From Spirosoma endbachense (GTDB taxonomy: Bacteria; Bacteroidota; Bacteroidia; Cytophagales; Spirosomataceae), in the NCBI RefSeq assembly GCF_010233585.1, contig NZ_CP045997.1, positions 5,461,284 through 5,525,283 of the forward strand: 64,000 nt of DNA. Direction: 5' to 3'. The first letter of the stretch is position 1. Each line of letters begins with the position of its first letter. The notes below the pieces were generated by a model. It saw nothing but the letters and a program-made list of their open reading frames with translations. It did no database searches and was not told the origin of the DNA. The position numbers and the translations under genes are program-made. Positions 1-9,358 of the stretch are shown piece after piece.

Positions 1-95
1 AGTACGACTCCGTTCAGGAATAGCAATAGAATGAACGAACAAAAGCCCTTAGCAGGTGACGTTTTCAAAGCCGTTTGATGGTTTTGGCCTTTAAT

Positions 96-279
96 TCAGC
101 CCTCAATGATCCGGTAAAACACATCTTGATACGTATCGCCGATGGGAATGACCGCTTTCCCAATGTAAATCCTGTTTCACTCGATTGATTCAATCCGGTT
201 TACCGCAACAAGATAAGATTTGTGTACGCGAATGAACTGATTATCCGAAAGTTTTTCTTCCAGGCTCTTCAGGTTTTTT
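96..279 (-). pseudogene. LytTR DNA-binding domain remnant
   Basis: Reading the minus strand from about 276 to 96 gives the C-terminal half of a LytTR domain: LSDNQFIRVHKSYLVAVNRI, then ESIE, an in-frame TGA (177..179), then NRIYIGKAVIPIGDTYQDVF and a final stop at 96..98. LytTR domains are the DNA-binding output of AlgR/AgrA/LytR-type response regulators. The receiver domain and the first LytTR strands are absent: upstream the frame runs straight into the palindrome at 280..312 and meets a stop. The fragment is therefore both truncated and interrupted. Coding similarity is clear from the family motif FIRVHKSYLV; the loss of function is inferred. It could be the decayed partner of a LytS-type kinase, but no kinase is adjacent. 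Confidence 0.8.
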
Positions 280-312
280 AAACCTGTAAGGTCTCAAAGA
301 CCTTATAGGTTT
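280..312. repeat. 33-nt palindromic repeat, family 1 copy A
   Basis: Inverted repeat with arms AAACCTGTAAGGTCT and AGACCTTATAGGTTT around CAA, one mismatch. A second copy lies at 23256..23304. It abuts the broken LytTR fragment, so it marks the breakpoint of that gene. It looks like a dispersed intergenic palindrome (REP-like); no transposase is nearby. Confidence 0.75.
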
Positions 313-517
313 GTAGTCGGAGTGAAAAATTATTCGCATATAATTTGCTGATTATGAGTGATTTAATTAAAGTATAATCAGATAGTTTAAGAAATATTCA
401 ACGTTTCATGCAACCTGATTGCTGAGTTCTTACATCTTCCTGTCAAATAACACAAGGAATACAATTCTGAACTTGATAAACTTCAAATTTCCTAAACTCT
501 TAACTCCGATTACAACC

Positions 518-1216
518 ATGAAAACGTTCAAACACCTCTTCACTGCCGCTTTAGTTGCTGCTTCGACTGCTACGTTCGCCCAGACAACGGTCATTATTTC
601 TACGGATTCTGTTTCGAAACCACACCGGACCGTCGAACGTATCACCTCCGATTTCAGTATCTACGTGGGCTTTAACAATTTTGGTGGTTCGCTGCCTGCA
701 GGCTATGATTTACGGCCGATTGGTTCTCGCTTTATTGCGCTGGGCTGGCAGAAACGCATTCCACTCATCACGACTGGTTCCACAAAACTGCGGTTAGTAA
801 CCGGCCCGGAGATTGCCTGGAACAACTTCATGTTCGAAGGCCGCAACACACTGGTTGAGCAGAATAATCAACTCGTTATTGAGGCCGCTAACGTCGATCT
901 GCATCGGTCGAAGCTTGTAACGACCCAACTCAATCTGCCGGTAATCCTGAATTTACGGTTTAAGTCAGGACTGACAGTAGGGGCAGGGGCTTATGTTGGC
1001 ATGCGGCTGGACAGCTACACGAAAGTAAAACCCGAAAGTGGATCGGTCGTTCGGACGCATGGTTCCTACAATCTGAATCCTGTTCGCTGGGGCCTGACGA
1101 GCGAACTCGGTTTCCGGGGCAGTGCGAAACTATTTTTCCGGTATGAGCCGAATAGCCCCTTCCGGTCGGGCGAAGGCCCCGATGCCAGCGTATGGGCTGT
1201 CGGCCTGAAACTGTAG
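518..1216 (+). CDS. outer-membrane beta-barrel protein (PorT-like)
   Basis: Predicted 232-residue exported protein. The ATG at 518 starts a clear signal peptide (MKTFKHLFTAALVAASTATFAQ); upstream codons in the same frame give no export signal, so the longer start at 419 was not used. The mature part alternates polar and aromatic or hydrophobic residues, with glycine-rich turns (VGAGAYVGMRL) and a C-terminal strand ending VWAVGLKL, the typical look of small Bacteroidota outer-membrane barrels (porin family / PorT-like). No catalytic motif is visible and the substrate is unknown. It stands alone between the LytTR remnant and a long gap, so context does not help. Barrel assignment is by pattern only. 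Confidence 0.65.
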   Translation: MKTFKHLFTAALVAASTATFAQTTVIISTDSVSKPHRTVERITSDFSIYVGFNNFGGSLPAGYDLRPIGSRFIALGWQKRIPLITTGSTKLRLVTGPEIAWNNFMFEGRNTLVEQNNQLVIEAANVDLHRSKLVTTQLNLPVILNLRFKSGLTVGAGAYVGMRLDSYTKVKPESGSVVRTHGSYNLNPVRWGLTSELGFRGSAKLFFRYEPNSPFRSGEGPDASVWAVGLKL

Positions 1217-1658
1217 TCTGAACCGGGATCTGTGTGATTTAGGAATTGACAGGATTTCGTTCCCTGTAAACCCTAAATTATATAGATCCCGACTTAAAAG
1301 TGAGGGTGACTTTCGTTTCGAAGCGCACGAATGGTCGATAAATAGAAAAGATCTGAAGGCGCTACTTTAACACGCCGAATGATTCGAATGGAGTCGGATT
1401 ACCAAGATTATTCCTACTAAATATGCTAAAAAAGGCTTGGGGCTAATACGACCCTGGCTAGTTGAATTCAGGGCATAATCAACTAAAAGCAAAGGACCAG
1501 AAAAGTAATAAAAAAAATTCTGCGTCAAGCAACGTTCATTTTTTTCGTGCGTCTTTGATCCAAAGTCGCTCTTCATAACACCAATCACAAACTAAATCCA
1601 CTCATACAGCCGTTCAGACCGCTTGTGTAAGAACAGGTACTTTGCGATGCCCACTACC
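1217..1658. other. intergenic, no gene seen
   Basis: About 440 bases between the small barrel gene and the promoter of the next receptor. A 73-codon open frame exists on the minus strand (1367..1588), but it has no recognisable domain and low-complexity composition. I see no repeat or RNA gene here. Confidence 0.5.
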
Positions 1659-1666
1659 TACCTTTG
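1659..1666 (+). promoter_or_regulatory. promoter -7 element TACCTTTG
   Basis: Perfect match to the Bacteroidota -7 consensus TAnnTTTG. No well-spaced -33 TTG is visible (a TTTG lies only 14 nt upstream). Transcription from here would begin near 1672, inside the longer open frame, which argues that translation of the receptor starts at 1717 rather than 1642. Confidence 0.5.
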
Positions 1667-1716
1667 CAATGTACTTCGACACAAACACAGGCAACCTTCT
1701 GAAAAAAGACAGTACC

Positions 1717-4203
1717 ATGAAAGCGACATTTTACTCTTTGACATTATTTATACTGACGCTGACCACGTCGTTTGGACAGATCCTGACGCGCGGTAACGTA
1801 AGTGGGCAAGTAGGCACAGTGGCCGGTAAACCACTCGAATTTGCGACTATGATGCTCGTAAAAGCAAAAGATTCGACGCTCGTAAAAGGAGCTATCAGCG
1901 AAGTAACCGGTAAATACGTCTTCGAACATATCGGGGCAGGAAATTACCGGGTAGCCGCTCAACAGATCGGGTACCGCAAAATATATAGTGATGCATTCGT
2001 GATCGATGAAACGCATCCAGCGATTGAATTGCCTACACTGGCGATGACTGAAGAATCGAAAAACCTGACTGAAGTAAATGTGGTGGCAAAAAAACCATTT
2101 ATCGAACAGCAGGTAGACCGCACCGTCGTCAACGTTGAAAATAGCATTGTATCCAGCGGTAACACGGCTCTGGAAGTACTGGAAAAAGCACCGGGCGTAA
2201 CCATTGATCGCCAGAACGACCAGATTCAGTTGAAAGGCAAATCGGGGGTAATCGTCTATATCGATGGAAAACAGACGTATCTCTCCCAGCAGGAAGTAGC
2301 GAATCTGCTGAAAAATACGCCGAGTGATAACATCGCTACGATTGAGATTATTACCAATCCGGGGTCGAAATACGATGCCGCTGGTAACTCCGGGATTATT
2401 AATATCAAGATGAAGAAGAACAAGAATTTCGGTACGAATGGAACGTTTATCGTTGGAACGGGCTACGGCTGGGTGAATAACCTGAGCGGTGTTCGTGACG
2501 ACCTGCCGAAATTCAACACGTCTCTGAATCTGAATCACCGCGAGGGTAAAGTGAACCTGTTCGGTAACTATAGCTACGTGAATCGGCAGAGTTCGCAGAG
2601 CAACGAAATTAACCGTACGATTCCCTTCAATGGCAAGACGACCTATTTTGATCAGTATTCGTTCCGGCCAAACACGTTCGTAGGGCATTCGTACAAAGCC
2701 GGTATGGATTATTTTGTGAGCAAGAAAAGTACAGTTGGGGTGCTGGTCAACGGTTTTTCAAATGACTGGCGTTCAGCGGGTATCAACAACACGTACATCA
2801 GCGATGATAATCACCAGCTGACCAGCAAGCCAACTACAAAAACCGATGCCCGCCAATTTTTGTCAAACGTAACGGGTAACATTAACTATAAGTACGAATT
2901 TGACGGGAAAGGTCGTGAGTGGACTGTAGACGCCGATTATGTTCACTATGGTGGCAAGAGCAACAACAACTTAAGCACCATCTATTATAACAACGCGAAC
3001 GAAACGACCCGGCCAAATCAGGATGTGCAGAATAACATGCCATCTACGATCAATATTATGGCCTTCAAAACGGATTATGTTCATCCGCTGAAGAATGGCG
3101 GTAAGTTTGAAGCCGGTCTGAAAACGAGTTTCGTAAAGGCCGATAACAACACCATTTACGATACGCTTCAGCAGGAAACAAAACAGTGGTTACCTGATGC
3201 CAGTCGCTCGAATCAGTTCAAATACGACGAGAATATCAATGCCGCCTATCTGAACTATGCCGGAAAGCTGGACAAGAAAACCAAAATACAGATGGGATTG
3301 CGGGCTGAACATACGCACTCAATCGGTACGTCGGTTACGCTCAACCAGGTCGTTGATCGTAATTATCTGAACTTATTCCCGACTTTGTTTCTGTCGAGAC
3401 AACTTGATTCGACCAATACACTGAATCTGTCGTATAGCCGCCGGATCGATCGCCCTGACTATCAAAATCTGAATCCGTTCGTGTTCTATCTGGACCCCTA
3501 TACCTACCAAAAAGGAAATCCGTTCCTGCGGCCTCAGTATACCAACTCGATTGAACTGACGCATGTATACAAGAGCACAATTTCAACAACATTGGGATTC
3601 AGTCGCACAACAGATTTTATTAACCGCGAAACGCCCCGGCAGATTCCGGCAGAAAATATCACGTATGTAACACCCGAAAACCTGGGTTCGCTCGACAATA
3701 TTAACCTGAATGTCAGCTTCCCGGTGGTGGTTGCAAAGTGGTGGAGAATGCAGAACAATGTAAGTACTTATTACACACATTACCAGACGTTTTATTCAGG
3801 AACACCCTACGAGGTGAAACTGGTAGCCTTCAACCTGTATTCATCGAATAATTTCACGCTGAACAAAACCCTGTCGGCTGAACTATCGGCCTGGTATAAC
3901 TCATCGTCGCAGTATGGTTTCTACCGTGCCCAGCCGATGGGAGCTTTCAGCCTGGGCCTTCAGAAGAAGGTGATGGAAGGGAAAGGTAATATAAAACTGA
4001 ATGTTAGCGACCCATTCTGGCTCAATAAGTTTAATGGCCGGGCAATGGTACAGGATATCAACTTCCGTGTTCGCTCGCAGTGGGAAAGCCGTCGGATTAT
4101 GCTGACGTTCACGTACCGCTTCGGCAACCAGAACGTAAAAACAGCCCGTCAGCGTAATTCAGCAACATCTGCTGAACAGAGCCGGGTTGGAGGGCAAAAT
4201 TAA
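1717..4203 (+). CDS. TonB-dependent-type outer-membrane receptor
   Basis: 828 residues. The order is: signal peptide (MKATFYSLTLFILTLTTSFGQ), a carboxypeptidase-regulatory-like beta-sandwich (about residues 28-105), a plug region with the conserved stretch TALEVLEKAPGVTIDRQ and GVIVYIDGKQTYLS, then a long 22-strand-type barrel of the OMP_b-brl_3 family, including the YSRRIDRPDYQNLNPFVFYL segment typical of that group. These proteins bind a ligand at the cell surface and import it with TonB/ExbBD energy; the ligand here is unknown. It is not a SusC: no SusD follows and the family differs. Start chosen from the signal peptide and the -7 element at 1659. The C-terminal tail (TARQRNSATSAEQSRVGGQN) continues past the last strand. 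Confidence 0.88.
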   Translation: MKATFYSLTLFILTLTTSFGQILTRGNVSGQVGTVAGKPLEFATMMLVKAKDSTLVKGAISEVTGKYVFEHIGAGNYRVAAQQIGYRKIYSDAFVIDETHPAIELPTLAMTEESKNLTEVNVVAKKPFIEQQVDRTVVNVENSIVSSGNTALEVLEKAPGVTIDRQNDQIQLKGKSGVIVYIDGKQTYLSQQEVANLLKNTPSDNIATIEIITNPGSKYDAAGNSGIINIKMKKNKNFGTNGTFIVGTGYGWVNNLSGVRDDLPKFNTSLNLNHREGKVNLFGNYSYVNRQSSQSNEINRTIPFNGKTTYFDQYSFRPNTFVGHSYKAGMDYFVSKKSTVGVLVNGFSNDWRSAGINNTYISDDNHQLTSKPTTKTDARQFLSNVTGNINYKYEFDGKGREWTVDADYVHYGGKSNNNLSTIYYNNANETTRPNQDVQNNMPSTINIMAFKTDYVHPLKNGGKFEAGLKTSFVKADNNTIYDTLQQETKQWLPDASRSNQFKYDENINAAYLNYAGKLDKKTKIQMGLRAEHTHSIGTSVTLNQVVDRNYLNLFPTLFLSRQLDSTNTLNLSYSRRIDRPDYQNLNPFVFYLDPYTYQKGNPFLRPQYTNSIELTHVYKSTISTTLGFSRTTDFINRETPRQIPAENITYVTPENLGSLDNINLNVSFPVVVAKWWRMQNNVSTYYTHYQTFYSGTPYEVKLVAFNLYSSNNFTLNKTLSAELSAWYNSSSQYGFYRAQPMGAFSLGLQKKVMEGKGNIKLNVSDPFWLNKFNGRAMVQDINFRVRSQWESRRIMLTFTYRFGNQNVKTARQRNSATSAEQSRVGGQN

Positions 4204-4286
4204 AAGGACGAATGAGGTTTACGATATAATCTGGCCTGGTCGCTTATATCGCCTATAACTGACGTCATCGATCCTTAAAGATTAGT

Positions 4287-4340
4287 TTAGGTTAAGAAAA
4301 CGCGAAAGCCATGCTCATCTTGAAGTGTGGCTTTTTTGTT
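4287..4340 (+). terminator. terminator-like 54-nt repeat, copy A
   Basis: Contains the stem AAAGCCA ... TGGCTTT followed by TTTTTTGTT, 80-130 nt after the receptor stop, so it can terminate that gene. The whole 54-nt block, including the unpaired leader TTAGGTTAAGAAAACGCGAA, is repeated with about six differences at 9759..9812. The unusual conservation of the leader is discussed under findings. Confidence 0.7.
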
Positions 4341-4457
4341 GTCTCATTGTCAGTGTGTTATGGGCGGGGTGCTACTCTGTTCGAGGGTAGAGCCGCACGT
4401 AAAATGTGAAAAGGAAAATGGCAGAAACACCCCCCTCAATTGTCGTGTTTACAGGGC
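4341..4457. other. rest of intergenic 4204..4548
   Basis: Outside the 54-nt repeat (4287..4340) and the hydrolase promoter (4458..4486), I see no coding sequence or other structure in this 345-base gap. Confidence 0.4.
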
Positions 4458-4486
4458 TTTGGTTATGAGTGTGAATGCTATTTTTG
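4458..4486 (+). promoter_or_regulatory. promoter of the alpha/beta hydrolase
   Basis: TTTG (4458..4461), 17 nt, then TATTTTTG (4479..4486), which fits the Bacteroidota consensus TTTG-N(17-20)-TAnnTTTG. Expected transcript start is near 4493, about 55 nt before the ATG at 4549. Confidence 0.6.
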
Positions 4487-4548
4487 TCTTATGGGAAGGC
4501 TGATTACAGGTAAACACAACGCCATCTTCCTGCACAAAATTTATTGAT

Positions 4549-5361
4549 ATGGAACAACAAAACTATTTGACATCGTCGGGCTATGCTCCGGTAAACAACC
4601 TTTCTATCTATTACGAAATATATGGTGAAGGCAAGCCATTACTGCTGCTGCATGGCACCTACATGACCATTCCGCTTAATTTTGCCCAACTTATTCCTCA
4701 GCTTGCCCGTACCCGTAAAGTAATTGCGGTCGAAATGCAGGGGCATGGAAGAACGGCTGATTCTGACCGTCCATATTCTTACGATGCCCTCGCCGACGAT
4801 GCGGCTGGCCTGCTGAAATACCTCGGTATTGATCACGCTGACGTTCTGGGTTATAGCCTGGGGGGAACAGTTGGTTTAGCGCTCACTATACGCCACCCCA
4901 ACCTGGTCAATAAACTAATTGTCGTTTCGTCGGCCTGGCAATATGACGCCTGGACACAGTCTGTTAAGGATCAGCTTGCATTTCTGGCCACAAAAGCCCC
5001 CGAATTTCTAACGAATACGCCCTTGAAAGTCGAGTATGATCGGGTAGCTCCTGAATCGGAGCATTGGCCGTTGTTCGTAACAAAGGCGGCTCAGTTTGTT
5101 TCAACACCATTTGATCTGGGTGTCGACAACATCAAACGTATAACTGCGCCTGTTCTTTTAATTATGGGGGATAATGACGGGGCTGATCTGAAAAAAGTAG
5201 CGGAGCTATATTCCCTGCTGGGAGGTGGTGTTTCCGGCGATATGGCTGGTTTACCTAAGTCGGAACTGGCGATATTGCCTGCAATGACCCATGTGGGGCT
5301 TATGGGAGTAGCCGACAAGTTACAGGCGCTCATAAATCCATTTTTAGATAAGGATCAATAA
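4549..5361 (+). CDS. alpha/beta-fold hydrolase
   Basis: 270-residue cytoplasmic protein with all the marks of the alpha/beta hydrolase fold: oxyanion strand LLLLHGTYM, nucleophile elbow GYSLGG (Ser103), an acid in the late GDNDGAD loop, and the histidine in MTHVG. The family hydrolyses esters, lactones, epoxides or carbon-carbon bonds; the substrate cannot be read from the sequence. The length is usual for the family, and there is no signal peptide, so it acts in the cytoplasm. It has its own promoter (4458..4486) and no co-directional partner; the downstream neighbour is convergent. Sequence style (QGHGRTADSDRPYSYDALADDAAGLLKYLG) is that of the common proline-iminopeptidase/haloperoxidase-like group. 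Confidence 0.88.
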   Translation: MEQQNYLTSSGYAPVNNLSIYYEIYGEGKPLLLLHGTYMTIPLNFAQLIPQLARTRKVIAVEMQGHGRTADSDRPYSYDALADDAAGLLKYLGIDHADVLGYSLGGTVGLALTIRHPNLVNKLIVVSSAWQYDAWTQSVKDQLAFLATKAPEFLTNTPLKVEYDRVAPESEHWPLFVTKAAQFVSTPFDLGVDNIKRITAPVLLIMGDNDGADLKKVAELYSLLGGGVSGDMAGLPKSELAILPAMTHVGLMGVADKLQALINPFLDKDQ

Positions 5362-5432
5362 ACGAATTAAGCCCATTAATGCGCTATGACAAAGTTATAC
5401 AGCCTGAATAAAGTCCTGAAAGTAAGCGACAA

Positions 5433-5462
5433 TAAAAAAGCCCGAGTTTTATGGACTCGGGC
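5433..5462 (-). terminator. terminator of the T9SS mosaic gene
   Basis: Stem GCCCGAGT / ACTCGGGC (5440..5462 on plus). Read on the minus strand it is followed by six U, placed 23 nt after the stop of the 5486..9328 gene. On the plus strand no T run follows. Confidence 0.8.
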
Positions 5463-5485
5463 CTACTTGCTTAGGTTAGGTCTAA

Positions 5486-8400
5486 CTAGGGTTTTAGGAG
5501 CTTCACCTGTTGCCGCTCAGTAGCTGTATTGACCTGTAAAAAGAGAACGGATTTACCAGTGCCGATTGGCACACTGACCCGCTCCAGATTGCTAGCTTCA
5601 TTAAGATGCTGCTGATGCAGAACCCTGCCCTGTAGATCCAGTAAACTCAACTCCACAGCCTGGCCTCGTACACCGCTAATCTCCACATCGACTGATTTTC
5701 CCTCGATGGGATTACCCAGGACTTTAACCTTCAGATCAGTTCCTGCTTCGGGCACCCCTAAGCGTGTCCTGCTCGTGCAGACGGCAAGCCAGTTATAAGT
5801 AAAGGTAGCGACAGCGCTGAGCTGTCTGGCATTCAGCGTGACTGAAGGATTGTCGGTATATAAATTTAGACTGTATGGGCCCGGATTGGTCGTTGCCATC
5901 ATCTCATTAACCACTGAGAAGCTAATCGGATCGCCACTCAACCCTTCATACAGGGGCGTGAACGTTACCCGTTGCTGAGTGGCGCTGAGAATCTCACAGG
6001 TTGCCGTCGAGACACCCACTAGGGTAAAGCCAGAAGGATTCGTTGGAGAGGAATTTACCGTCAGTTGGAAGCTGGTCTGGACCGACAGACCGTCAGGGTC
6101 CAGAGCGGTAATACTGACCATACTGACCCCCGTTGCAGAAGGTACACCACTAATCAGGCTACCGTTCAGGCCGAGCCCGGTAGGCAGGCCAGTAGCTGTA
6201 AAAGTGAGTGATTGTTGGTCGGGGTCCGAAAAATAGCTGGCTAAATCCAATTGATAAGCCTGGTTATATAAGGCTGTCTGATTAGGAATACCACTGGTAG
6301 TCGGCGGATTGTTTTCAGGGGTATCCGTCTGACAGAAAGCCCGCCAGTTGTAACTGAAACGCGCTTCATCATTCCCCGCCTGATTAGCTATCAGGGTAAT
6401 GATCGGATTATCAGTATATAGTTTTAATGTATAAGGGGCCGGAGCCATCGTGGGAGATAGTTCATTGACCACTGAAAAACTAATCGGATTGGCGTTCTGA
6501 CCCGCGTACTGGGGTGTAAATTGAACCTGATAGCCGCCTTTGGTATCGTCAATGAGCTGGCAACTGACCATCAGCACCTCCGTAATGGCAAAACCACTGG
6601 GTATGATTTGCAAGCTAAGGGCAGCAGAAGCTTCACTCGAACAGCTTCCCACCCTGCAAGTGGCAGAGAGGGTGTAGTTACCTGGCTGAGTGATGGAATA
6701 AACCGAGCCATTTGCCAGACCATTACCTCCTGATAGAGTCCAGTTGATTGTGCCGTCCGGGCAGCCGCTGGCCGTTACCGAGATAGGCTGATTGGTAGTT
6801 AGGGCATTGGCTGCTAGTGTCGGAGCCGGAGGAGTGTCCTTCTGATCCTGTACCGTAGCAAAAGCCGTTGCGCTGCAACCCATAGAGGTTTGGGCAACAA
6901 CTGAATAGTTGCCCGGCTGATTAACCGTGGCTGTGTTTAGGGTAGTACTCTGAATGCCTGGCCCTGCAAAGCTGATGATGGCCGATTCAGCATAGCCAAC
7001 AGCAGTTAGTGTGACGCTGGTAGTCAGACAATTAAGCGGGCCACTTACGAGTAAACTTAGCGACTCGGGAGCGCAGGCCGTTATAGACGTAATGGTAAAC
7101 GTGGTAATGGCCGATAGCCCACCGGGATCGGTCGCCGTAAGCGTGACCTGACTGACTGCACTTGCCAAGGGCGTACCGGAAATGATCTGGGTAACAGGGT
7201 CAAAATTCAGCCCATTGGCGGGATCGATACTGGCTGAATAGGTTAGGCTGTTGGGTGTTTCGATGTCGGTGAAGGCGTTGGCCGAGAACGAGTAAGCCTT
7301 ACCCACCGTAGCTGTCTGGCTGGCGATAGCGGTGGGTTGCGGGGGCATATTGGCCGGAGCGCAGCTACCTGTACGGTCAGCACAGAAAGCTCCAAAGTCT
7401 CCCCCGCCTGGTAATGCTGGATTGTTAGAAAAAGCTGAATTTATATTGTTTATGCCACATAAAGCTGAGAGGGATGCAGGAAAGCACCCACTTAACTGGT
7501 TTCTGGATAAGTTAAGGGTCTGTAATTTCGTTAAAGCTCCTAAGCTCTCAGGAATAGTACCGCTCCAGATGCTGGAGCTAAGATTTAGATATTGCAGCTC
7601 TGTCAGCGACCCTATGTTGGTCGGTATACTTCCCGGCAATCCATTTTCCGACAAATCCAGGTATTTCAGATGGGTGAGCTCACTCAGGCTAGCGGGTAAG
7701 GTCCCACTCAATTGATTAGATTTCAGATCCAGTGAAACGACTCGGCCGTTATTGTCGCAGGTCACGCCAAACCAGTTACACGGGCTGCATCCACTCATCC
7801 AATTAGCGCTCCGTCGCCATTTATCACCATTAGTCGCTATGAAAAGTGCTGCTAAAGGGGCATAATCCTGACTGACAGTACTTGGCTCCCCTTGAAACTC
7901 ATAAGCACCCATATCAATCGTGCGGACCTGGCGCGGATTGCCAGCAAAGTCGGTATCGGGGCCAGTGTAAGCGTTAGTCTCACCGGCATCGATCGCTGCT
8001 GAGCAGGACTGAAGTCGCAGGTCGCCATTAGCCGGATCGACAAACGAAGGACTGAGACCCGAACTGCCCTGGCTATCAACGACGTAAGGATAACCTTTGA
8101 TCAGGCTGTGTCGTGCTGTTATAGATCCTTCAAAGACTGGCTTAGGTGGATTGCTGTCCTCGTAGCCCTCTTCCGCTGAGCGTCTCCAGACAATGCAATT
8201 GATTAAAGTTGCCTTTCCAGAACCAACGCTTATTCCAGTGGCTCCACTTGTAAACGGTGCGTTCTCGGCTAAAATAGTACAATTAGTCAGGGTAGGCGTC
8301 CCATGTACCAGTATGCCTCCTATAAACCAGGCTGTGTTTCCTATGAGCGTGCAGTTTGTTAGCGTTGGACTTCCCAGCCCAAGACTCATAGCTCCCCCTA

Positions 8401-9328
8401 TAGTTATGGCATCGTTGTTAAGGAAGCGACAGTTGGTCAGTGCTGGACTTGCTTCCTGGGTATACATCCCACCACCCTGACAGCCATCGTAGTTAGTGCT
8501 GTTTTTTATGAAATTACAGTTAATCAGGGTTGAGCTACTTTTCTGCATGGCCAGCCCTCCTCCGTGACCGCCACTCCTGTTTCCTATAAAGTTGCAGTTA
8601 GTCAGAGTTGGATTGCCGTTCAGGATTGCCAGCCCACCCCCGCCAAAGGAAGCCGATGTCTGGGCACCGCCAGCCACGTTTTCTATAAAGTTACAGTTCG
8701 TGAGGGTTGGGCTGCCGTTCAAAATATATAACCCACCTCCCGAAGCTTGTATTACGTCGCCAATGTAGGCCTTATTTTTTATGAAACTACAGTTAATCAG
8801 AGTTGGACTACCGTTCCTGATGAACATCCCGGCTCCATTACCGTAATTAATTCCATCGCTAATGGTAAGGCCATCGAGTCGAGTTTGGCTGGTTGCCCCA
8901 TCAGTTGTGCTGACCACATGGAACTCTTGTCGATAACGATCGGTAATGATGCTATTGGCACCACTTAATGTGGTTGATGAAGGTTGGTCGGCAGCTATGG
9001 GCGGACGCTCCGCAATCGTCGATTCTGTTCCTTCAAAACCACCGTAAACCCCTACTCCATTCCGTATTTTGAAGCCAGCCTTTAGGTTGCTGCTGCTCAG
9101 TGGTTCGGGCATGTAGATACCTTTAGCTATCCAAACCTGCTCAACACCTGGCACATCCAACATAACCTGTAAATCGCCCGATGCATTTTGCCAGCTCGTG
9201 CCGTCGCCCGTTCCGCCCTGTTTGACCCACCGGATCGATTGCGCCAGTGCAGGGGTAATGAGACTATAAATTAGTAGCCCAACGGCCATTAGTCGCCAAA
9301 GGCATCGGAAGTAAAGATGATAAGCCAA
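5486..9328 (-). CDS. giant T9SS-exported mosaic adhesin-like protein
   Basis: 1280 residues, exported and predicted to be surface-attached. Order: signal peptide ending SLITPALAQ; a parallel beta-helix region (about 140-400) with at least seven SPTLTNCxFxxN repeats, as in polymorphic outer-membrane proteins; a DxGAYEF unit near 475; a plant-type leucine-rich-repeat block (about 490-640) with LDLSENGLPGSIP-like repeats; a putative Ig/cadherin-like domain (PNSLTYSASIDPANGLNFD, 670-740); further Ig-like and paired FSVVNE modules; and a C-terminal T9SS type A sorting domain (LSLLDLQGRVLHQQ ... VKLLKP). Adhesion or recognition is the likely role; no enzyme motif is seen. The start is TTG at 9328: the only ATG (9289) would remove the arginines of the signal peptide. 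A run of nine C lies just upstream (9350..9358). Single-gene transcript with its own terminator. Confidence 0.85.
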   Translation of the reverse strand: MAYHLYFRCLWRLMAVGLLIYSLITPALAQSIRWVKQGGTGDGTSWQNASGDLQVMLDVPGVEQVWIAKGIYMPEPLSSSNLKAGFKIRNGVGVYGGFEGTESTIAERPPIAADQPSSTTLSGANSIITDRYRQEFHVVSTTDGATSQTRLDGLTISDGINYGNGAGMFIRNGSPTLINCSFIKNKAYIGDVIQASGGGLYILNGSPTLTNCNFIENVAGGAQTSASFGGGGLAILNGNPTLTNCNFIGNRSGGHGGGLAMQKSSSTLINCNFIKNSTNYDGCQGGGMYTQEASPALTNCRFLNNDAITIGGAMSLGLGSPTLTNCTLIGNTAWFIGGILVHGTPTLTNCTILAENAPFTSGATGISVGSGKATLINCIVWRRSAEEGYEDSNPPKPVFEGSITARHSLIKGYPYVVDSQGSSGLSPSFVDPANGDLRLQSCSAAIDAGETNAYTGPDTDFAGNPRQVRTIDMGAYEFQGEPSTVSQDYAPLAALFIATNGDKWRRSANWMSGCSPCNWFGVTCDNNGRVVSLDLKSNQLSGTLPASLSELTHLKYLDLSENGLPGSIPTNIGSLTELQYLNLSSSIWSGTIPESLGALTKLQTLNLSRNQLSGCFPASLSALCGINNINSAFSNNPALPGGGDFGAFCADRTGSCAPANMPPQPTAIASQTATVGKAYSFSANAFTDIETPNSLTYSASIDPANGLNFDPVTQIISGTPLASAVSQVTLTATDPGGLSAITTFTITSITACAPESLSLLVSGPLNCLTTSVTLTAVGYAESAIISFAGPGIQSTTLNTATVNQPGNYSVVAQTSMGCSATAFATVQDQKDTPPAPTLAANALTTNQPISVTASGCPDGTINWTLSGGNGLANGSVYSITQPGNYTLSATCRVGSCSSEASAALSLQIIPSGFAITEVLMVSCQLIDDTKGGYQVQFTPQYAGQNANPISFSVVNELSPTMAPAPYTLKLYTDNPIITLIANQAGNDEARFSYNWRAFCQTDTPENNPPTTSGIPNQTALYNQAYQLDLASYFSDPDQQSLTFTATGLPTGLGLNGSLISGVPSATGVSMVSITALDPDGLSVQTSFQLTVNSSPTNPSGFTLVGVSTATCEILSATQQRVTFTPLYEGLSGDPISFSVVNEMMATTNPGPYSLNLYTDNPSVTLNARQLSAVATFTYNWLAVCTSRTRLGVPEAGTDLKVKVLGNPIEGKSVDVEISGVRGQAVELSLLDLQGRVLHQQHLNEASNLERVSVPIGTGKSVLFLQVNTATERQQVKLLKP

Positions 9329-9349
9329 TGTAGAAATGTTTTTATATAT

Positions 9350-9358
9350 CCCCCCCCC
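9350..9358. repeat. homopolymer run of nine C upstream of the mosaic gene
   Basis: Nine consecutive C on plus (nine G on the coding strand) 22 nt upstream of the TTG start. Runs of this length are prone to slipped-strand change. The open frame extends upstream through the run without a stop, so a length change would matter only if translation starts further upstream or if promoter spacing is affected. Confidence 0.6.

Noticed and set aside
1367..1588. Possible 73-aa minus-strand gene in the 1.2-1.7 kb gap
   Set aside because: No family motif, no ribosome-binding site or promoter; likely a chance frame.
1744..2688. A 314-codon open frame on the minus strand inside the TonB receptor
   Set aside because: It lies entirely within a well-supported gene, has no recognisable domain and its composition mirrors the plus-strand codons.
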